Below are positions 43,211 through 55,520 of a DNA stretch of 64,000 nt, in pieces (position 1 is the first letter of the stretch; every line of letters begins with the position of its first letter). A program made the translations under genes and the position numbers. This stretch comes from Phocoena phocoena (lineage: Eukaryota > Chordata > Mammalia > Artiodactyla > Phocoenidae). The notes under the pieces are model-generated. The model was not told the DNA's origin, made no database searches, and worked only from the letters and a program-made list of their open reading frames with translations. The stretch lies in contig NC_089222.1 of assembly GCF_963924675.1 (NCBI RefSeq), positions 4,470,501 to 4,534,500 on the forward strand, written 5' to 3'.

Positions 43211-44466
43211 CTTAATACTGTACTAGTTTGGGGGACGGGAGAAGGGGGGATCAGGTTCTTTTAGTGGTTTCTTTCACATTCAAATTTCTAACTTTATTAG
43301 ACAGAAATTGTGGCCCTCTTAACAGTTAAGGAAAGTATATGTGGTGTTGATTCAAAATAGGAATTTGACATACTTCTCATCAGTTATTTAGAGAAAGGCA
43401 TGATGGCTTTGGGAAACGAAGAACAGCATTAAAAATCCCAAGTGTGACCAGAAATAATCTGGGAGGAAAATGATTTGTTTAAAGTGCTAAAGCAATTATA
43501 CTGGCTTCTGGGGAGGCAAGAAAACAAGAACAGCACTATGGAACTTGCTAACCAGAGAAAGGAAATAGGTGGAGAGGTTGAAATTATGAACATGAAGTTC
43601 ACGGGCAGACTACTGGCTTTGACTTATCTACAGTGTTTTGGTTCTGTTTCCTTAGGCAGCCTCTAGCCAGTCTCCTCAAGCCCTCATGTTAACATCTCAG
43701 CTCCCTCCGTTGACTCTCCTTGGAGAACTACTCTTTGAAACATAAGCGTTTCATCACCTTCTCTGCTCTGGGGCAACTCTGAGAAGCTTTTCAGGGTGGG
43801 GCAAGTTTTCCCTCTGAAGGGAAGGAGAGAAAAGCAAGCAGGGGGATCCTGGAGGTCCTCCTCGGTCAGCAAAGCTCCCCAGAAAAGTCCCCTCAGTTTG
43901 TCTGACAGAGATTCCCCAGTGCATCAGACACCCCCAGATTCAGTGTAGCTAACAGAGCCTGATCTAAAGCTGCACTGCAGTACTTTAGGGATTAACATGA
44001 TTGGCCATTGGCCCAGCAGTTTGGTAGATCTACAGCCACCCAACCAGCCCCAAGTAAGTATGTTTGACCCTTGGCTCCCTACACGATTGCCTTAAACAGG
44101 CAAACCCCTGATCTAAAAATCTTGTCGAAGGCTGGCTACTTTATGCTGAGTAGGACAAGCCTTCAGGTACTTCAGGTTGAAAGGAAAGGCCATAAGGACT
44201 GAAAGCACAACCCCAGTGGTCAAGGTGACTCATTCCTTCTGTAACTGATTGAGGTACTCAGTGCACCTCAAGACTCCATCCTATAAAACTCGATTAGGAG
44301 GGATCTGCTCTGGATTATTTTAAACATTTTTTCTTATGTTGTCCAGACTTTCAAATCAAATGTGGACTGACTGAAACCCTTCCCAGCGGGGAGACATCCC
44401 AGTAGAGGAGAACACACCGTACAACTAGGATTCCTATTTATAAATCACTTAAATTTGGGGTGTCCG

Positions 44467-44475
44467 GTGTGTGTA

Positions 44476-44511
<36 letters not shown>
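44467..44511 (+). repeat. (GT)n microsatellite
   Basis: There is an uninterrupted GT run of 32 bases at 44480-44511, preceded by degenerate units. It is probably transcribed as part of the 3' UTR. Confidence 0.95.
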
Positions 44512-44512
<1 letters not shown>

Positions 44513-45352
44513 CCCTCAAGTGTACTTTGCTCTTCAATTAGACGTTAAGCGTTTCTAGAAATAGTGACAAAAGTTAAGATCTCTTCTTCTTTACGATTCT
44601 GCTCAAAACACCACGTGCCACCTCCGAGCTTCTGCTAGTCACATGAGCCTCGGTCCTCAATGGCACACTTTGCCGTGTTGCTGCCTCAGCCCTGTGATGC
44701 CTCTCACCTGCGCCCCGAGAGACGCCTCTTCCACCTGCAGCGCGGTCATCGGACCGCCCAGCCCGGCTCCACCCCCGCGTCGCCTCTGAGTGAACAGGGG
44801 TGCAGGCTTGGTTCCTCCTCATCCCTAAACCCCCTCAGACCCAGCCTCCACGAACTGCGGATGCCCTCAAAGCATGTCACTGTCCGTGATACATTTTTAT
44901 TCTATGGACCTCTAACCCATTCGTGTCATGTTGACCTTTTGCTGCATGAGTCATAAAATATGAAACTGGTCTCATGGTTTTTGAAACGTAGCCAGCATTT
45001 GTAAGGCTAAACCTTTTTCGTAAACTGAATTGAAGTGAATAACCAGGCCACAGTTCCTCTTCAAAAGGAGAACGCTTACAGACATTTGAATCTCGTTGTC
45101 CTTTCCAATGGCTACGGCATCAAGGTTCTAAAATAAGCTCGTAATTTTTCCTGTTATTTTAATAATATGGAAATATTAGCATAGTGTTTCTTTTGATAGG
45201 GACAGACTATAATCCATATTTAAATTTTATAGAGAAGAAATTTTATTGTACTGTGATGTAGATATTTATTATCCAGGTAAGGATTTGCCCGGTGTGTATT
45301 TTTTACAATTGAAACATTTTACTTTAATCTTTAAAAGAAAAATAAAAACTTT

Positions 45353-45354
<2 letters not shown>

Positions 45355-45389
<35 letters not shown>
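45355..45389 (+). repeat. (AC)n microsatellite
   Basis: A pure AC run of 35 bases lies just after AATAAA at 45341. It is complementary to the GT run at 44480-44511. Confidence 0.95.
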
Positions 45390-45392
<3 letters not shown>

Positions 45393-46061
45393 TAAGGGAA
45401 AAAAAGGTTTGGCCTTATCACAGAAGTTTTACTGTGCTGTACAAATGTTTGCAAATGCAAAAAGTGTGCATTTCTAGTGTGTTTCTACATTCATTAATGC
45501 CGCCTTCAAGAGCAATATCGTGCAGATACAATGCTGTTTGTGGCTTTCTGTTGCACAGTTAAAGCTGACCCACCTTATGCACAAGACAATCAGATCTAAC
45601 TGTCCTCCTCAGGACGCAGGTGATACCCATGTACGTTACGGAGCACAAAGCAAGACAAAGGAAGACACTTTGATTACATGTGTATTGCTGACATAGAAGA
45701 TGTCAGGGCATGCATGAGTTGACATTATGCCACCCCTTTCTTTTAGTTCTTCCTAATTGGCATTTTTCATCTGATTATAGAGCCAAATTAGTTATGAAGT
45801 CTTTCTTCAGAGAAAACACCTTTTATCCCCCATCATGTTTTCATGTCCTGAGAATCAGAAAAATTCAACAGAATAGGAAAAGATTTACAGTCATCGGAAG
45901 ATTTGTTTTGCAAACGGTGTTAAGTGATATTGCTAGATCGGTAATATTTTTTTCAGCCTAAAACTCTATTGAAATCTGTGATCAAAATGTTTTAAACTAT
46001 CCAAAATGAAAATTTGTATATTTGGGAAAAATGGATTTTTACATAGCTTTTGTATGCAGAT

Positions 46062-46067
46062 ATTAAA
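46062..46067 (+). terminator. Candidate THRB polyadenylation signal (ATTAAA)
   Basis: An ATTAAA hexamer lies at the end of the repeat-poor region after the stop codon. This is the second most common mammalian signal. No strong GT-rich element is obvious just downstream, so the choice over other hexamers is tentative. Confidence 0.4.
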
Positions 46068-46085
46068 TTGTAATTATGACTATAG

Positions 46086-48519
46086 CGGGCGTAGATAAAC
46101 TCATAAGCTACAATTCTAAAAAAGAAAAAAAAGAAAAAGCTTATAACGGATATAATTTCCTGTCTCTTTCTTTAAATATTATTATTTTCTACATAAGCAC
46201 GGGTTGCCCACTCTTCTCATCTCGCTGCTTCCAAAGGAAGGAAAACAGGGATGTAAGGGCATTTGTTTCATAAACATCCACTAGAATTAGCAGATTTTCT
46301 TGGGAGGAGGGCATGGGGGGATGGAGGGAAGTAAGAGGCTAATGGGAGATATCCTCTTTGGAAGGGGCCACAGAAATGGGGTGAGGAGGGAAGAGTGAAG
46401 TTTTTGCAGCTAAAGGAGTACATTCATCATTTTATCTCAAAATGTTCTAGAATATTATTAATGGAATTATCCTACCATCAGCTATCAATATATGTCTCAA
46501 TCCCCAATCCTCTGAACACATGTGAGTTAGGACTCTTGCTGTGATTGAGTGGCAAAAAAAAGCACCTAATGGGAATATATAGTCCATAATATCTGGAAAG
46601 TCCAGGAGTGAGATGGCTTCAGGCATGGCTGGATCTGGGCACTTAGTATGTCAGGATGTGCCTCTTTTCATCCCTCTGTGCAGATTTCCCTTTGTACAAA
46701 TTTCCTTCAGGTGGACTTCATGCTCACATAGCCTTTCCTCCTATGGTGGCCCCTGGTAGCTCCAAGATTAGCCTTCTAGCTCCAAACCAGTGGAAAGAGA
46801 GTTTCTCTTCCCCAACGGTTCCAGTGAAAATCCTGAGCCTACTCCTCATTGAGTCATGTGCCCATTCCTGAGCCAGTCACGGTGCCAGGGAGGACAGATA
46901 TGCTAACTAGCTTAATCCTCTGAAATCCTGGAACTGGGTGGAGGAAAGAGGGATAACGAGCCCCATCTAAACTGGACCAAGGGTTGAGTCAGGAATGGTT
47001 CCTCAAAGAATATTCTAAGTCTTACTACTATAAGAAGTGGGAGGAACAGCAAGCAAGCAAAAGAACAACTGCCCACAGCAATGGTTCAGTCTGAAAGCAC
47101 ATCCATTTTTGATTCAGCAACAAGTCTCCAGAACAGAGAGGAAGCTCAGCACAATTTGGCCAGGTCGTGCAAGACCATCTTCTAAGGGGCCAGATGAACC
47201 ACTGCATCTCCGGACGGTTCCCGTGCGACTGGGGAAATAATTCAGCTACCAGCTCAAAACACCATGGTTGCACACGCATGTACAACCAGGTTGTACACGC
47301 CTGGCCACAGAGCAGCTCTGGGGGTGTCTCTTGCTTCGGGAGCAAAAGCAATCCCCCAAGTGGAGAAAGTTCTCTCCACTCCCACAGCTGGGCACAGTCC
47401 ATCTAGACTGGGTGACAGATCAGGTGACAAGTGGGGTGAAACAAATGGCCCAGGCCCTGGGCAGACAACCGGGGTTAGAGGATCTGCAGTGATCTGATAC
47501 AGGGCTCCTCCCGCCAACAAGTTCTATGGCTGTCTGGAGAAGCGGCACCAATTCCAAAAGGGAATCGTGAAGCTCCACACACAGCCAAACCTATATTTCA
47601 CTGTACCATGAATGTGGACGTATACAGGCTTTTAATTTAATATAAACTGATCATGTAAATTGTCCACTTGGCTACATTTCCTAAGAGTAGCTGAAAGAGC
47701 TCAATAGACCATTGATTTAATTAAATGATATTAGTTGTTCTTACAAGGCCAAATTTTTTTTCCATATAAATATCTAGCTGAATATTTTGTAGAAGCCAAG
47801 AGAATCTTTTTATTTTTTCCATACAAAACCTCACATTGGTGCACACATGTTTGGAATCAATACATATGAAAAGTGAAGTCAGGTGATGTGGCATGAAAAC
47901 TCTTCTTTTTTAGGATAGACTGAAACAAAGCATCATCTTTATTTTCTTTTGACTTGTTTGCACTAATTGCAAGGAGGGAGGGCAGATGCACATAGAGTAA
48001 ACCATCTTCAAGTTAGCAAGTTTGAAAACTCTTGTGCCCACACATCCCAACAGATATAGAGACGTGAGAAACACCCCTCAGTTTTACGCTGAACCCCACA
48101 AAGATGCGGTTTTTTGTGTTGTAGACATGCAGGTTTATTTGAATTCTAAGGAGTTTAAAATTTTCTGTATGGGCATCTTTAGCCTCGAAGAGAGGTTTGA
48201 GGATTTCTTTCCACTACCTGGAATCAAAGCCAAATAGGGTCCTTGTAACAATAAATTATTTCAAAAGATGAAGAACCCAAAACCAAGGATCGTTCATCGA
48301 TATGTGAGCTGCTTTGTGAGAATCCAGTTGCACGCTTCAGAGAGTTCACCTTCATTTTCTCCAGTACTTTGGTACAAATAGCACTCATCATTTACTCTCC
48401 ACTCCAGAATCCCAGCAGCCTTCCCAGAGGATGGGCTGGGTGTCGGTGCTGCCTTCCGGAATTCTCCACTGCCACAATGGAGTATATAAGAACAGCCCAC
48501 CACGTAATGAACTCCTACT
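46086..48519 (+). other. Intergenic DNA downstream of THRB
   Basis: Overlapping frames at 47028-47520 on both strands do not form a gene. A 19-bp inverted repeat (tgtacaacc-a-ggttgtaca) lies at 47279-47297. An AATAAA at 48250-48255 could be a distal polyadenylation site if the transcript extends. Otherwise nothing is recognised. Confidence 0.4.
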
Positions 48520-48720
48520 CAAAGTCAGGAATCATACTAGACCCTCTGTATTATACCTTTAATCCTCCAAGTAAACGCACAAAGTAGGTGTTAGTACCCT
48601 TATTTGACAGTGAGGAAATGGAGGCTCAGTGTGAATAAGCAACTCATCCAACATCACACAGTGACAAGCGTCAGAGCACATAGGGTCCCAAGATCGTATC
48701 CGTTTTACAACCTGCACTAT
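48520..48720 (-). repeat. MIR fragment
   Basis: It contains ttgacagtgaggaaatggag, gctcagtgtgaataagcaac and acatcacacagtgacaagcg, a reverse-complement MIR. Confidence 0.75.
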
Positions 48721-49130
48721 TAAGACCAGCATAGACTTAGCTCCTGAAGAAAAAGCAAAGGCAACTCTGCTCTGGAAATGTTTACCATTCCCCTTCCAAA
48801 GAAGCTCCCCTACCCTAATGCAAAAAACACGCCCATCCTGAAGAACAGGCACCTGGCCTCTCATTAGGTGTTGTCTATTGCAAAATCACTCATTGGCGTT
48901 GCAACACGAAGAGTAATTTCTCTTGGCAGGACCTGTTTATAACCCAGCTGACTTCTAGAGGTGTCAGTCTAACAGGAGGACATTGTGTTTGGCTAAGCAT
49001 TTGGGGGTCCGAGTGACCAGTTAAGTTTGGGGAGAGCCAAAGTTCTCTGCATAATGAAAGGAGAATTTACAGCAATGGAGGTTGAGGGGCTACAGAGAGG
49101 ACACGGAGAAACACTTAAGATTCAAGATAG

Positions 49131-49330
49131 GGGCTTCCCTGGTGGCGCAGTGGTGAGAGTCCGCCTGCCGATGCAGGGGACACGGGTTCGTGCCCCGGTC
49201 CGGGAAGATCCCACAGGCCACGGAGCGGCTGGGCCCGTGAGCCGTGGCCGCTGAGCCTGCGCGTCCGGAGCCTGTGCTCCGCAACGGGAGAGGCCACAAC
49301 AGTGAGAGGCCCACGTACCGCAAAAAAAAA
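49131..49330 (+). mobile_element. CHR-type SINE with perfect 15-bp target-site duplication
   Basis: This is a complete copy from gggcttccctggtggcgcag to a short A tail. The 15-bp taagattcaagatag is found unchanged at 49116-49130 and 49331-49345. With a body very close to the other CHR copies in the window, it looks like one of the youngest insertions here. Confidence 0.95.
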
Positions 49331-49555
49331 TAAGATTCAAGATAGGACGTCATGAGACAACTCTCTCAGCTTTAGATAATCAACTTAAAATTGTCAAATG
49401 CATGGTGCGGGTGAACTTCTTTTAGAAACAAATGAAAAGGGACATTCAGTTACCATCTTGATATGAAACAACAGAACCCCGGGTCAAAGGGGATCTTGAT
49501 AATACATTATCCCAGAATTCATGGGGGTTCCTTTTTTTTTTTTTCCAGGCCCAAG

Positions 49556-49850
49556 GAGCACTATTTATTTATTAACATCTTTATTGGAGTATAATTGCTT
49601 CACAATGGTGTGTTAGTTTCTGCTTTATAACAAAGTGAATCATATACACATGATACATACATATGTTCCCATATCTCTTCCCTCTTGCGTCTCCCTCCCT
49701 CCCACCCTCCCTGTCCCACCCCTCTAGGTGATCACAAAGCACCGAGCTGATCTCCCTGTGCTATGCGACTGCTTCCCACTAGCTACCTATTTTACGTTTG
49801 GTAGTGTATATATGTCCATGCCACTCTCTCACTTTATCTAGTTTCAAAAA
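49556..49850 (-). mobile_element. L1 3' end fragment, antisense
   Basis: The text aacatctttattggagtata, attgcttcacaatggtgtgt, then ctgatctccctgtgctatgc and tggtagtgtatatatgtcca is the reverse complement of the L1 3' UTR type at 59850-60150. Confidence 0.9.
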
Positions 49851-49979
49851 AATTGAAAGAACAGTTTTTCAATGCAATTTCACCTAGCTCCGAAGACAGG
49901 GCTCTAGCTGACATCTGGAAGATATATTTATTTAAGGCTGCACATAGACATGAGGATAAGTAACTAAATTGAAGGTCTT

Positions 49980-51010
49980 TGTGGAACTTTCCACAAGAAA
50001 GCAATAAAAGCCTCTTTTATCCAACTTTCACTCTTACCTGCAATTAAAGGAAGACAGCAAAAGTCTTAAACCAAATATTAGCAACCTAACCCAGATACGT
50101 TAGGGAGAAAATTTTTACAATACTGGTAACATCTGGGGCTTCCCTGGTGGCGCAGTGGTTAAGAATCTGCCTGCCAATGCAGGGGACACGGGTTCGAGCC
50201 CTGGTCTAGGAAGATCCCACATGCTGCGGAGCAACTAAGCCCGTGCGCCACAACTACCGATCCCGCACTCCTAGAGCCGGTGTTCCGCAACAAAGACGAG
50301 CCACCACAATGAGAAGCCCGCACACTGCAATGAAGAGTAGACCCCTCTCGCTGCAACTTGAGAAAACCCGCGTGCAGCAACAAAGACCATGCAGCCAAAA
50401 ATTAATTAATTAAACAAAAATATATATTGGCAACGTCTGAAATGTCATGGGATTAGTATCAGGAATATACAGGTAGGTTTTCCAAATCAATAAGAGAAAG
50501 ACATGAAATGCAATGGAAAAATAGAATAGTCACAGAAGGAGAAGCCCAACTGGCTAACAAGTATACAGAGAGATCCCCTACCTCACTAGTAACTGGAAAT
50601 AGGAAAATCAACACCACTTTACCCACAGAAAATACCAAGTGTTAATAAGAATATGAGGAGATGAGGACCTCATCTCCTGCTGAAAGTGTCCATTTATCCT
50701 GCGGCCAGTGACTCTACACATAATTCCACTCCTGGCAACACACCCCAGACTCTCGCACGGATCTACAGGCATTGTCATCCGAGCATCCTAGACTTTTCAG
50801 TACCAGGGAGTTCAGGCTACGGAAGCGGAGAAGAATACTGGGTGGAGACCTTCCTATCATGGAAATCACCGTAGCATCAGCAACATTGAGCCAGACCTGC
50901 ATACAGAAACCCGTATGAAACAAGACAGCACCATACCACTGATGTAAACCACAAACATATGCAAAGGAACTCCATATTTTTACGGGGAATCATATGTAAC
51001 CAAGGACATA
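49980..51010 (+). mobile_element. Ancient L1 fragment hosting a CHR SINE
   Basis: Diverged L1M-like text lies on both sides of the SINE, for example tttccaaatcaataagagaa, cccaactggctaacaagtat and tacataattccactcctggc-like. It is old and contains no frame. Boundaries are estimates. Confidence 0.5.
50136..50423 (+). mobile_element. CHR-type SINE, long form
   Basis: It starts gggcttccctggtggcgcag and ends in an attaattaattaaac tail. Flanks atactggtaacatctg before and atattggcaacgtctg after are a TSD with three differences, so this copy is older than the one at 49131. Confidence 0.9.
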
Positions 51011-53534
51011 TATCAAGCACATTAGACTGGGTGCCTACGTGGGAGACATGAGGAGAGAAAAAGAAAGAAAGCAGGAGTAGGGTCGCAACAGGCTGGTGTC
51101 TAAGCATCATGAAGTGGGAAGGCTGCTCATCTCAAGTCCTGCACCTGAGGTCCCGCTCCCTGAAACTGCCAGGCTTTACTCATCTCTTCACTATCTGTTC
51201 CATGAGTCACCCCTCTTACAGTATTTCCTAGGTGCTGATGGGCACTAAATGATAAATCCTGGTGAGGCACACAACCCACAGCTTCAGAACGCAGGAGATG
51301 AAAGCAGAGCTAGCCTGGAGATGATTAGGGGAAGAAAAGAGAGAAAGGGGTGAAGGTCCTGCTTAATAAATGGTCTTCCAGCTGCCAAGCCTATTTTCCA
51401 GTGAACTCTCATGTGAAACTCCAAAACGTGAGAAAAGAGACAAGGCTCTGGTTAAACAGCTCTGTCCGTTCAGCCATCCCAAATCCCCAAAGCAAATCTG
51501 TCTCTAAGGATTCCCTAAATCTGCATCAGATTTCCGGAAACCTCTGATCTAGAAACCCTTGCATTATAAGCCAAGTCTGGAGGGAGGCATGGCAGGGTCA
51601 ACTTTATTTAAAGGGCCAGGGTAGAGCCACTAATTCTCCTTAACAAGAAGCAACAGTCTACAGAGACACAGGCCTGGACCTAAGGATGAGCCTCCTGGGA
51701 CAGGAATGGGAAACCTGAGAGATGGTCTCTTGCGGCCACTGCTTCTGCTCTATCTTTTTAAACCAAAATTAACACACCTCTTTCATTTTTCTGAGTCTGG
51801 AACTGATATTCTATTTGTTTGTGCCACGTAAGCAGGTTAAGCAAATTTAAACTAAAATATTTCTGTTTCTTTTGAGTGCCTCTAATTCGGAGGGCTTATG
51901 AACCGGGAACCAAACCGTTTCGAATGGGGACATGATCCAAATGGAGAACAGTTAGCCTGCAGAAGACGTGAGACAGCATTCTAGCTCGCATGCAAGACAC
52001 CTACCAGGTGGAACAGGAAGTCAACTTGTTCCGCGTTGCTTCCAAAGAGTGCAGCCAGAACGAATGAATGGAAATTACTCAGAAGTTAACGCTGGCCCAG
52101 AAGAAGAAAGAATGATGTCACAGTTGAACTGTCTAAAGTAGAAATGGAGAGGACCCCACCACTCAAGGGGCTCAAGCCAAAACTACACTCTCATCTGACG
52201 AAGACTAGAAGGGTCAAAGCCAGTGACCTCTCAGACCTCTGCTCCACCCCCGGGCCACATCATGACCGCGTCCTAGAGGGCCTGCTCTTCACACCTGCTC
52301 GGTTTCTAAGCTTCCTTAAAACTATATTTCAGGTTCTCCGCAAGGAAACACGTGGGATGAACCTCAGTTAGACATGACTTCTGGTGCCACTTACTTTGAA
52401 TGTATAATCATCCCCTGCAAAAGCAGACGAGCCAGTAAAATAAAGTCTACCATCTGTCTCTCCATGTTTTTTTTCAACAATCATCCTACTAGCTCCGGAG
52501 AAAACCTTCTCTGTGCAGCCACGAATCAGTCAGGCTGATTTGAAACGATCACCAGAGAGAATAAGGTGCCAGAGTCAAAGAGCAACTCTAAAGTGAGAAA
52601 AAATACAGCAAATAAATTCTAGGATCGCCTGACACGCTGGGAACATTATGTTGCCAGGGGTTCATCATCATTATGCTGAATACAACAGTCATTATTAAGC
52701 ATCTCCATCAAAACATTAATCTTGATTTAACTGAATCTGGTTGAGACTCTGCACACTGGTTGTTTGCCCAGGCACGAATTTATCTTGACCAAAATTAGTC
52801 TTAATCAGCTTGGCTTGAGTAATAATGTGGCCAAAAACCATAGCCAGTAGACAGCTTGAGAGGCTTCTCCAGCAATTCATAGATCAGAGAAGAGCAGAAC
52901 TTTGAAAAATGACTTTGCAAGGAGTTGACACCTCTCCTGCATCTCAGAACACCATGACTCAGTCCAAGCAGTGTTAGCAAAAGCCATGGTTGCCCGCTGC
53001 GGAAAGGTTTCCGGGGAGTGAAGAGTGCACGACAGACAGTCAGGGCAGGAGGTCTGGACTACGTTGAAGGTCTGCTGTTGGCACTGTTTCTTCTGCGTGC
53101 TGCCTTGTGAGATTCAGAGCTAAGAAGATGGCTAATTTTGAACATCTGTCAAAAGCGGTCATGGTTAGATTCTGACCACTCCAAATCACGGTGGATTACG
53201 AGCAAGACTAAAAATGTGCTGGTGCAACTTTTTCCTTCAAAAAAGCAATTACAAGTCGCACGTTTACAAGGATAGGTGACATCTAGTTTGTCACAAAAAC
53301 ATTTCAATTGCAATCAGATCCATCTTTCCCAGGAATCCCTTCATTTCACATCCAAGGGCTGGCTTCTTTGGCTCCAGAAATGAGACCACACTCTCCCTGA
53401 AAACATGCACAGATATATCTCACACAGACAGACGGGGAAACTGGGGCGGGAGGAGCGAATAAGCAGCATCACAATTCGAAACGTATGGTGTCTGTGGCGT
53501 ATAAATATAAAACTGCTGACCCCAGACATTCAAA
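51011..53534 (+). other. Intergenic DNA, unique
   Basis: No gene, RNA or confident transposon is recognised. The small frames at 51350-51547, 52144-52371 and 53341-53529 show no domain. Confidence 0.4.
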
Positions 53535-53546
53535 GAATGTCTATTC

Positions 53547-53674
53547 CGGACTTCCCTGGCGGTCCAGCGGTCAAGACTCCGCGCTTCCGCTGCAGGGGCA
53601 CGGTTCGATCCCTGGTCGGGGAAGATCCCGCACGCCGCAGGGTGCAGCCAAAAAAAAAAAAAAAAAAAGGAGAA
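53547..53674 (+). mobile_element. Short CHR-type SINE
   Basis: It starts cggacttccctggcggtcca, has cggttcgatccctggtcggg and a cgcagggtgcagcc end with an A tail. A TSD-like pair gaatgtctattc and gaaagtctattc flanks it. Confidence 0.9.
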
Positions 53675-53810
53675 AAGAAAGTCTATTCTTAACTTGAACC
53701 CAAGTATCCCTGGGGTTGCTGAGGACATAGTTTCAGAAGTAAACAAATTTTTATTTTAAAAAGTTTTCATTTCTGGTTTCATTCCAAAAGTAATTTTTAA
53801 ACTTCTCATA

Positions 53811-54230
53811 GGGGCTTCCCTGGTGGCGCAGTGATTAAGAACCCGCCTGCCAATGCAGGGGACACGGGTTCGAGCCCTGGTCCAGGAAGATCCCACATGC
53901 CATGGAGCAACTGGGCCCGTGGGCCATGGCCGCTGAGCCTGCGCTCTAGAGCCCACGAGCCACAACTACTGGCCTGCACTCTAGAGCCCATGGGCCACAA
54001 CTACTGAGCCCAGGAGCCACAACTACTGAGCCTGCGCTCTAGAGCCCACGAGCCACAACTACTGAGCCTGTGCACCACAACTACTGAGCCCATGTGCCTA
54101 GAGCCCGTGCTCCACAACAAGAGAAGCCACCACAGTGAAAAGCCCACGTGCCGCAACTAGAGAAAGTCTGCGCAAAGCAACGAAGACCCAATGCAGCCAA
54201 AAATAAATAAATAAATAAATTTTTAAAAGA
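53811..54230 (+). mobile_element. CHR-type SINE with internally expanded body
   Basis: It starts ggggcttccctggtggcgca and ends with an (aaat)n tail. The 12-bp TSD aaacttctcata lies at 53799-53810 and 54231-54242. Inside, cacaactact occurs at 53961, 53996, 54018, 54054 and 54076. The spacings alternate about 35 and 22, so a unit of about 58 bp has been duplicated in tandem, making this copy about 420 bp long. Confidence 0.92.
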
Positions 54231-54242
54231 AAACTTCTCATA

Positions 54243-55344
54243 AAGCATAGTTTTGATCATCCAGATCAGCTCAAAACCAAATAAGAAGTTTCAATTATTC
54301 ATTTGCATTCATGTTTATAATACCTTTGATGTCAGATGATAATACTTTAATTGTTGCAAGATAATTAGGACCAAAAAAAAGCAGATTTACTACGTAAATG
54401 ATGCAGTCACAACAAAACCCATAGCGTCATGGCTTACTGGCCCGTGAAGGGTTTGGCAGTGGTCAAGGAAAAAAAAGTAGCGGGCAACGTCAGTTACTGC
54501 GATTGAGGATAGAGTCCAGGCTTCCCAGATCTGGGGCAGGTGAGAAGGATCAGACAGGTATTTGGCACATATACAGGTAAATTTCTTAAAAGAAAATGCA
54601 TCGCAGTCTTAATTGTATTTTTCCATTAATTATTAAAAGCAAAGCAGTTGCTTTGTCAGTGAAGGGAGTGAAGATATTTGCAATCATTTCCCCGAGGTGT
54701 CTTTATTCCACCTTGTGCCATAGGTGAGGTAATCTAAAACAAGGCAGGTTTTCTTGCCTGAGGCTAAAACACATTTCCTTGATTGTTGAAGGGAGACCAG
54801 AAATGAAATGCGTTCAGACTCTGATGGATCCTGAGAAGAAATCCTGCACCTGTCCCATCTAGGAGCCCAAAGTAGGAACAGAAACTGCAGTTAAGTTTGG
54901 GGCAACCAGAGCAGAGAGGACTTGGCCTCCCATTCTTGAACAAAGGTGATAAAGTCAGCAAGACCCCACGGGAGAAATGGTTGTGTGTGGACGAGTTCCC
55001 CAAGCCTAAAAGTAACAAAGAAGTGGCTGGACCATTTTGTAAGGTTGAGAGAGGCCCCAAAGTAGCCTGAGTTTAAATAATGCCGCCACAAAATTTCCCA
55101 TAGTCCAATGTGACACAGGAGCAGTAGAATCATCGCTGGCACAGTGTACCTAAGAATGGCACAGAAACCAGCTGAGAGTGAGAGAGAGAGATTGACTGGA
55201 AACAGCTTGGAGTGAGGGCCCCTGCCGGGCCTGCATGGACCAGCAATGGAGCAGTGGAGGCCTCAGCTGACTGTGGACTGAGGGCAACACAGACCAGCTG
55301 CCCCGCCCAGGACTTGACACCATAATGGAGTTATTCTCCAGTGT
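54243..55344 (+). other. Intergenic DNA, unique
   Basis: No repeat or gene is recognised. The minus-strand frames at 54764-55142 overlap without a domain. Confidence 0.4.
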
Positions 55345-55520
55345 TATCGGGTGTCAGGATTACCCAGAGAGCTTGCTAATGCACACATTTAGGGGCCCCG
55401 CCCCCAGAGTTCCTGATTCAGCAGGTCTGGGATGGGGACTGAGAATCTGCATTTCTAACACATTCTCAGGTCACGCTGATGTGGCCTCGGGACCGCACTT
55501 GGAAAATCACTGCTAGGATG
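55345..55520 (+). mobile_element. MER5A-like DNA transposon fragment
   Basis: It reads aggattacccagagagcttg, attcagcaggtctgggatgg, actgagaatctgcatttcta, and ttggaaaatcactgctagg, a near-complete MER5A pattern. Confidence 0.8.

Larger units (their letters stand above)
41543..46085 (+). other. THRB: THRB 3' untranslated region (inferred)
   Basis: About 4.5 kb of mostly repeat-poor DNA follows the stop. It would give a total mRNA near 6 kb, in line with the large TRbeta transcripts known from mammals. The end is placed after ATTAAA at 46062-46067, which follows a T/A-rich stretch (tgtatgcagatattaaattg). An earlier AATAAA at 45341-45346 could act as an alternative site. Features inside it are a MIR piece (about 43093-43210), a (GT)n tract (44480-44511) and an (AC)n tract (45355-45389). 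The exact cleavage site is not visible from sequence alone. Confidence 0.55.

Noticed and set aside
47028..47520. Cluster of overlapping frames on both strands (up to 124 residues)
   Set aside because: No domain, no splice or start context, and frames on both strands are equally open, as in chance low-stop DNA or an unrecognised repeat.
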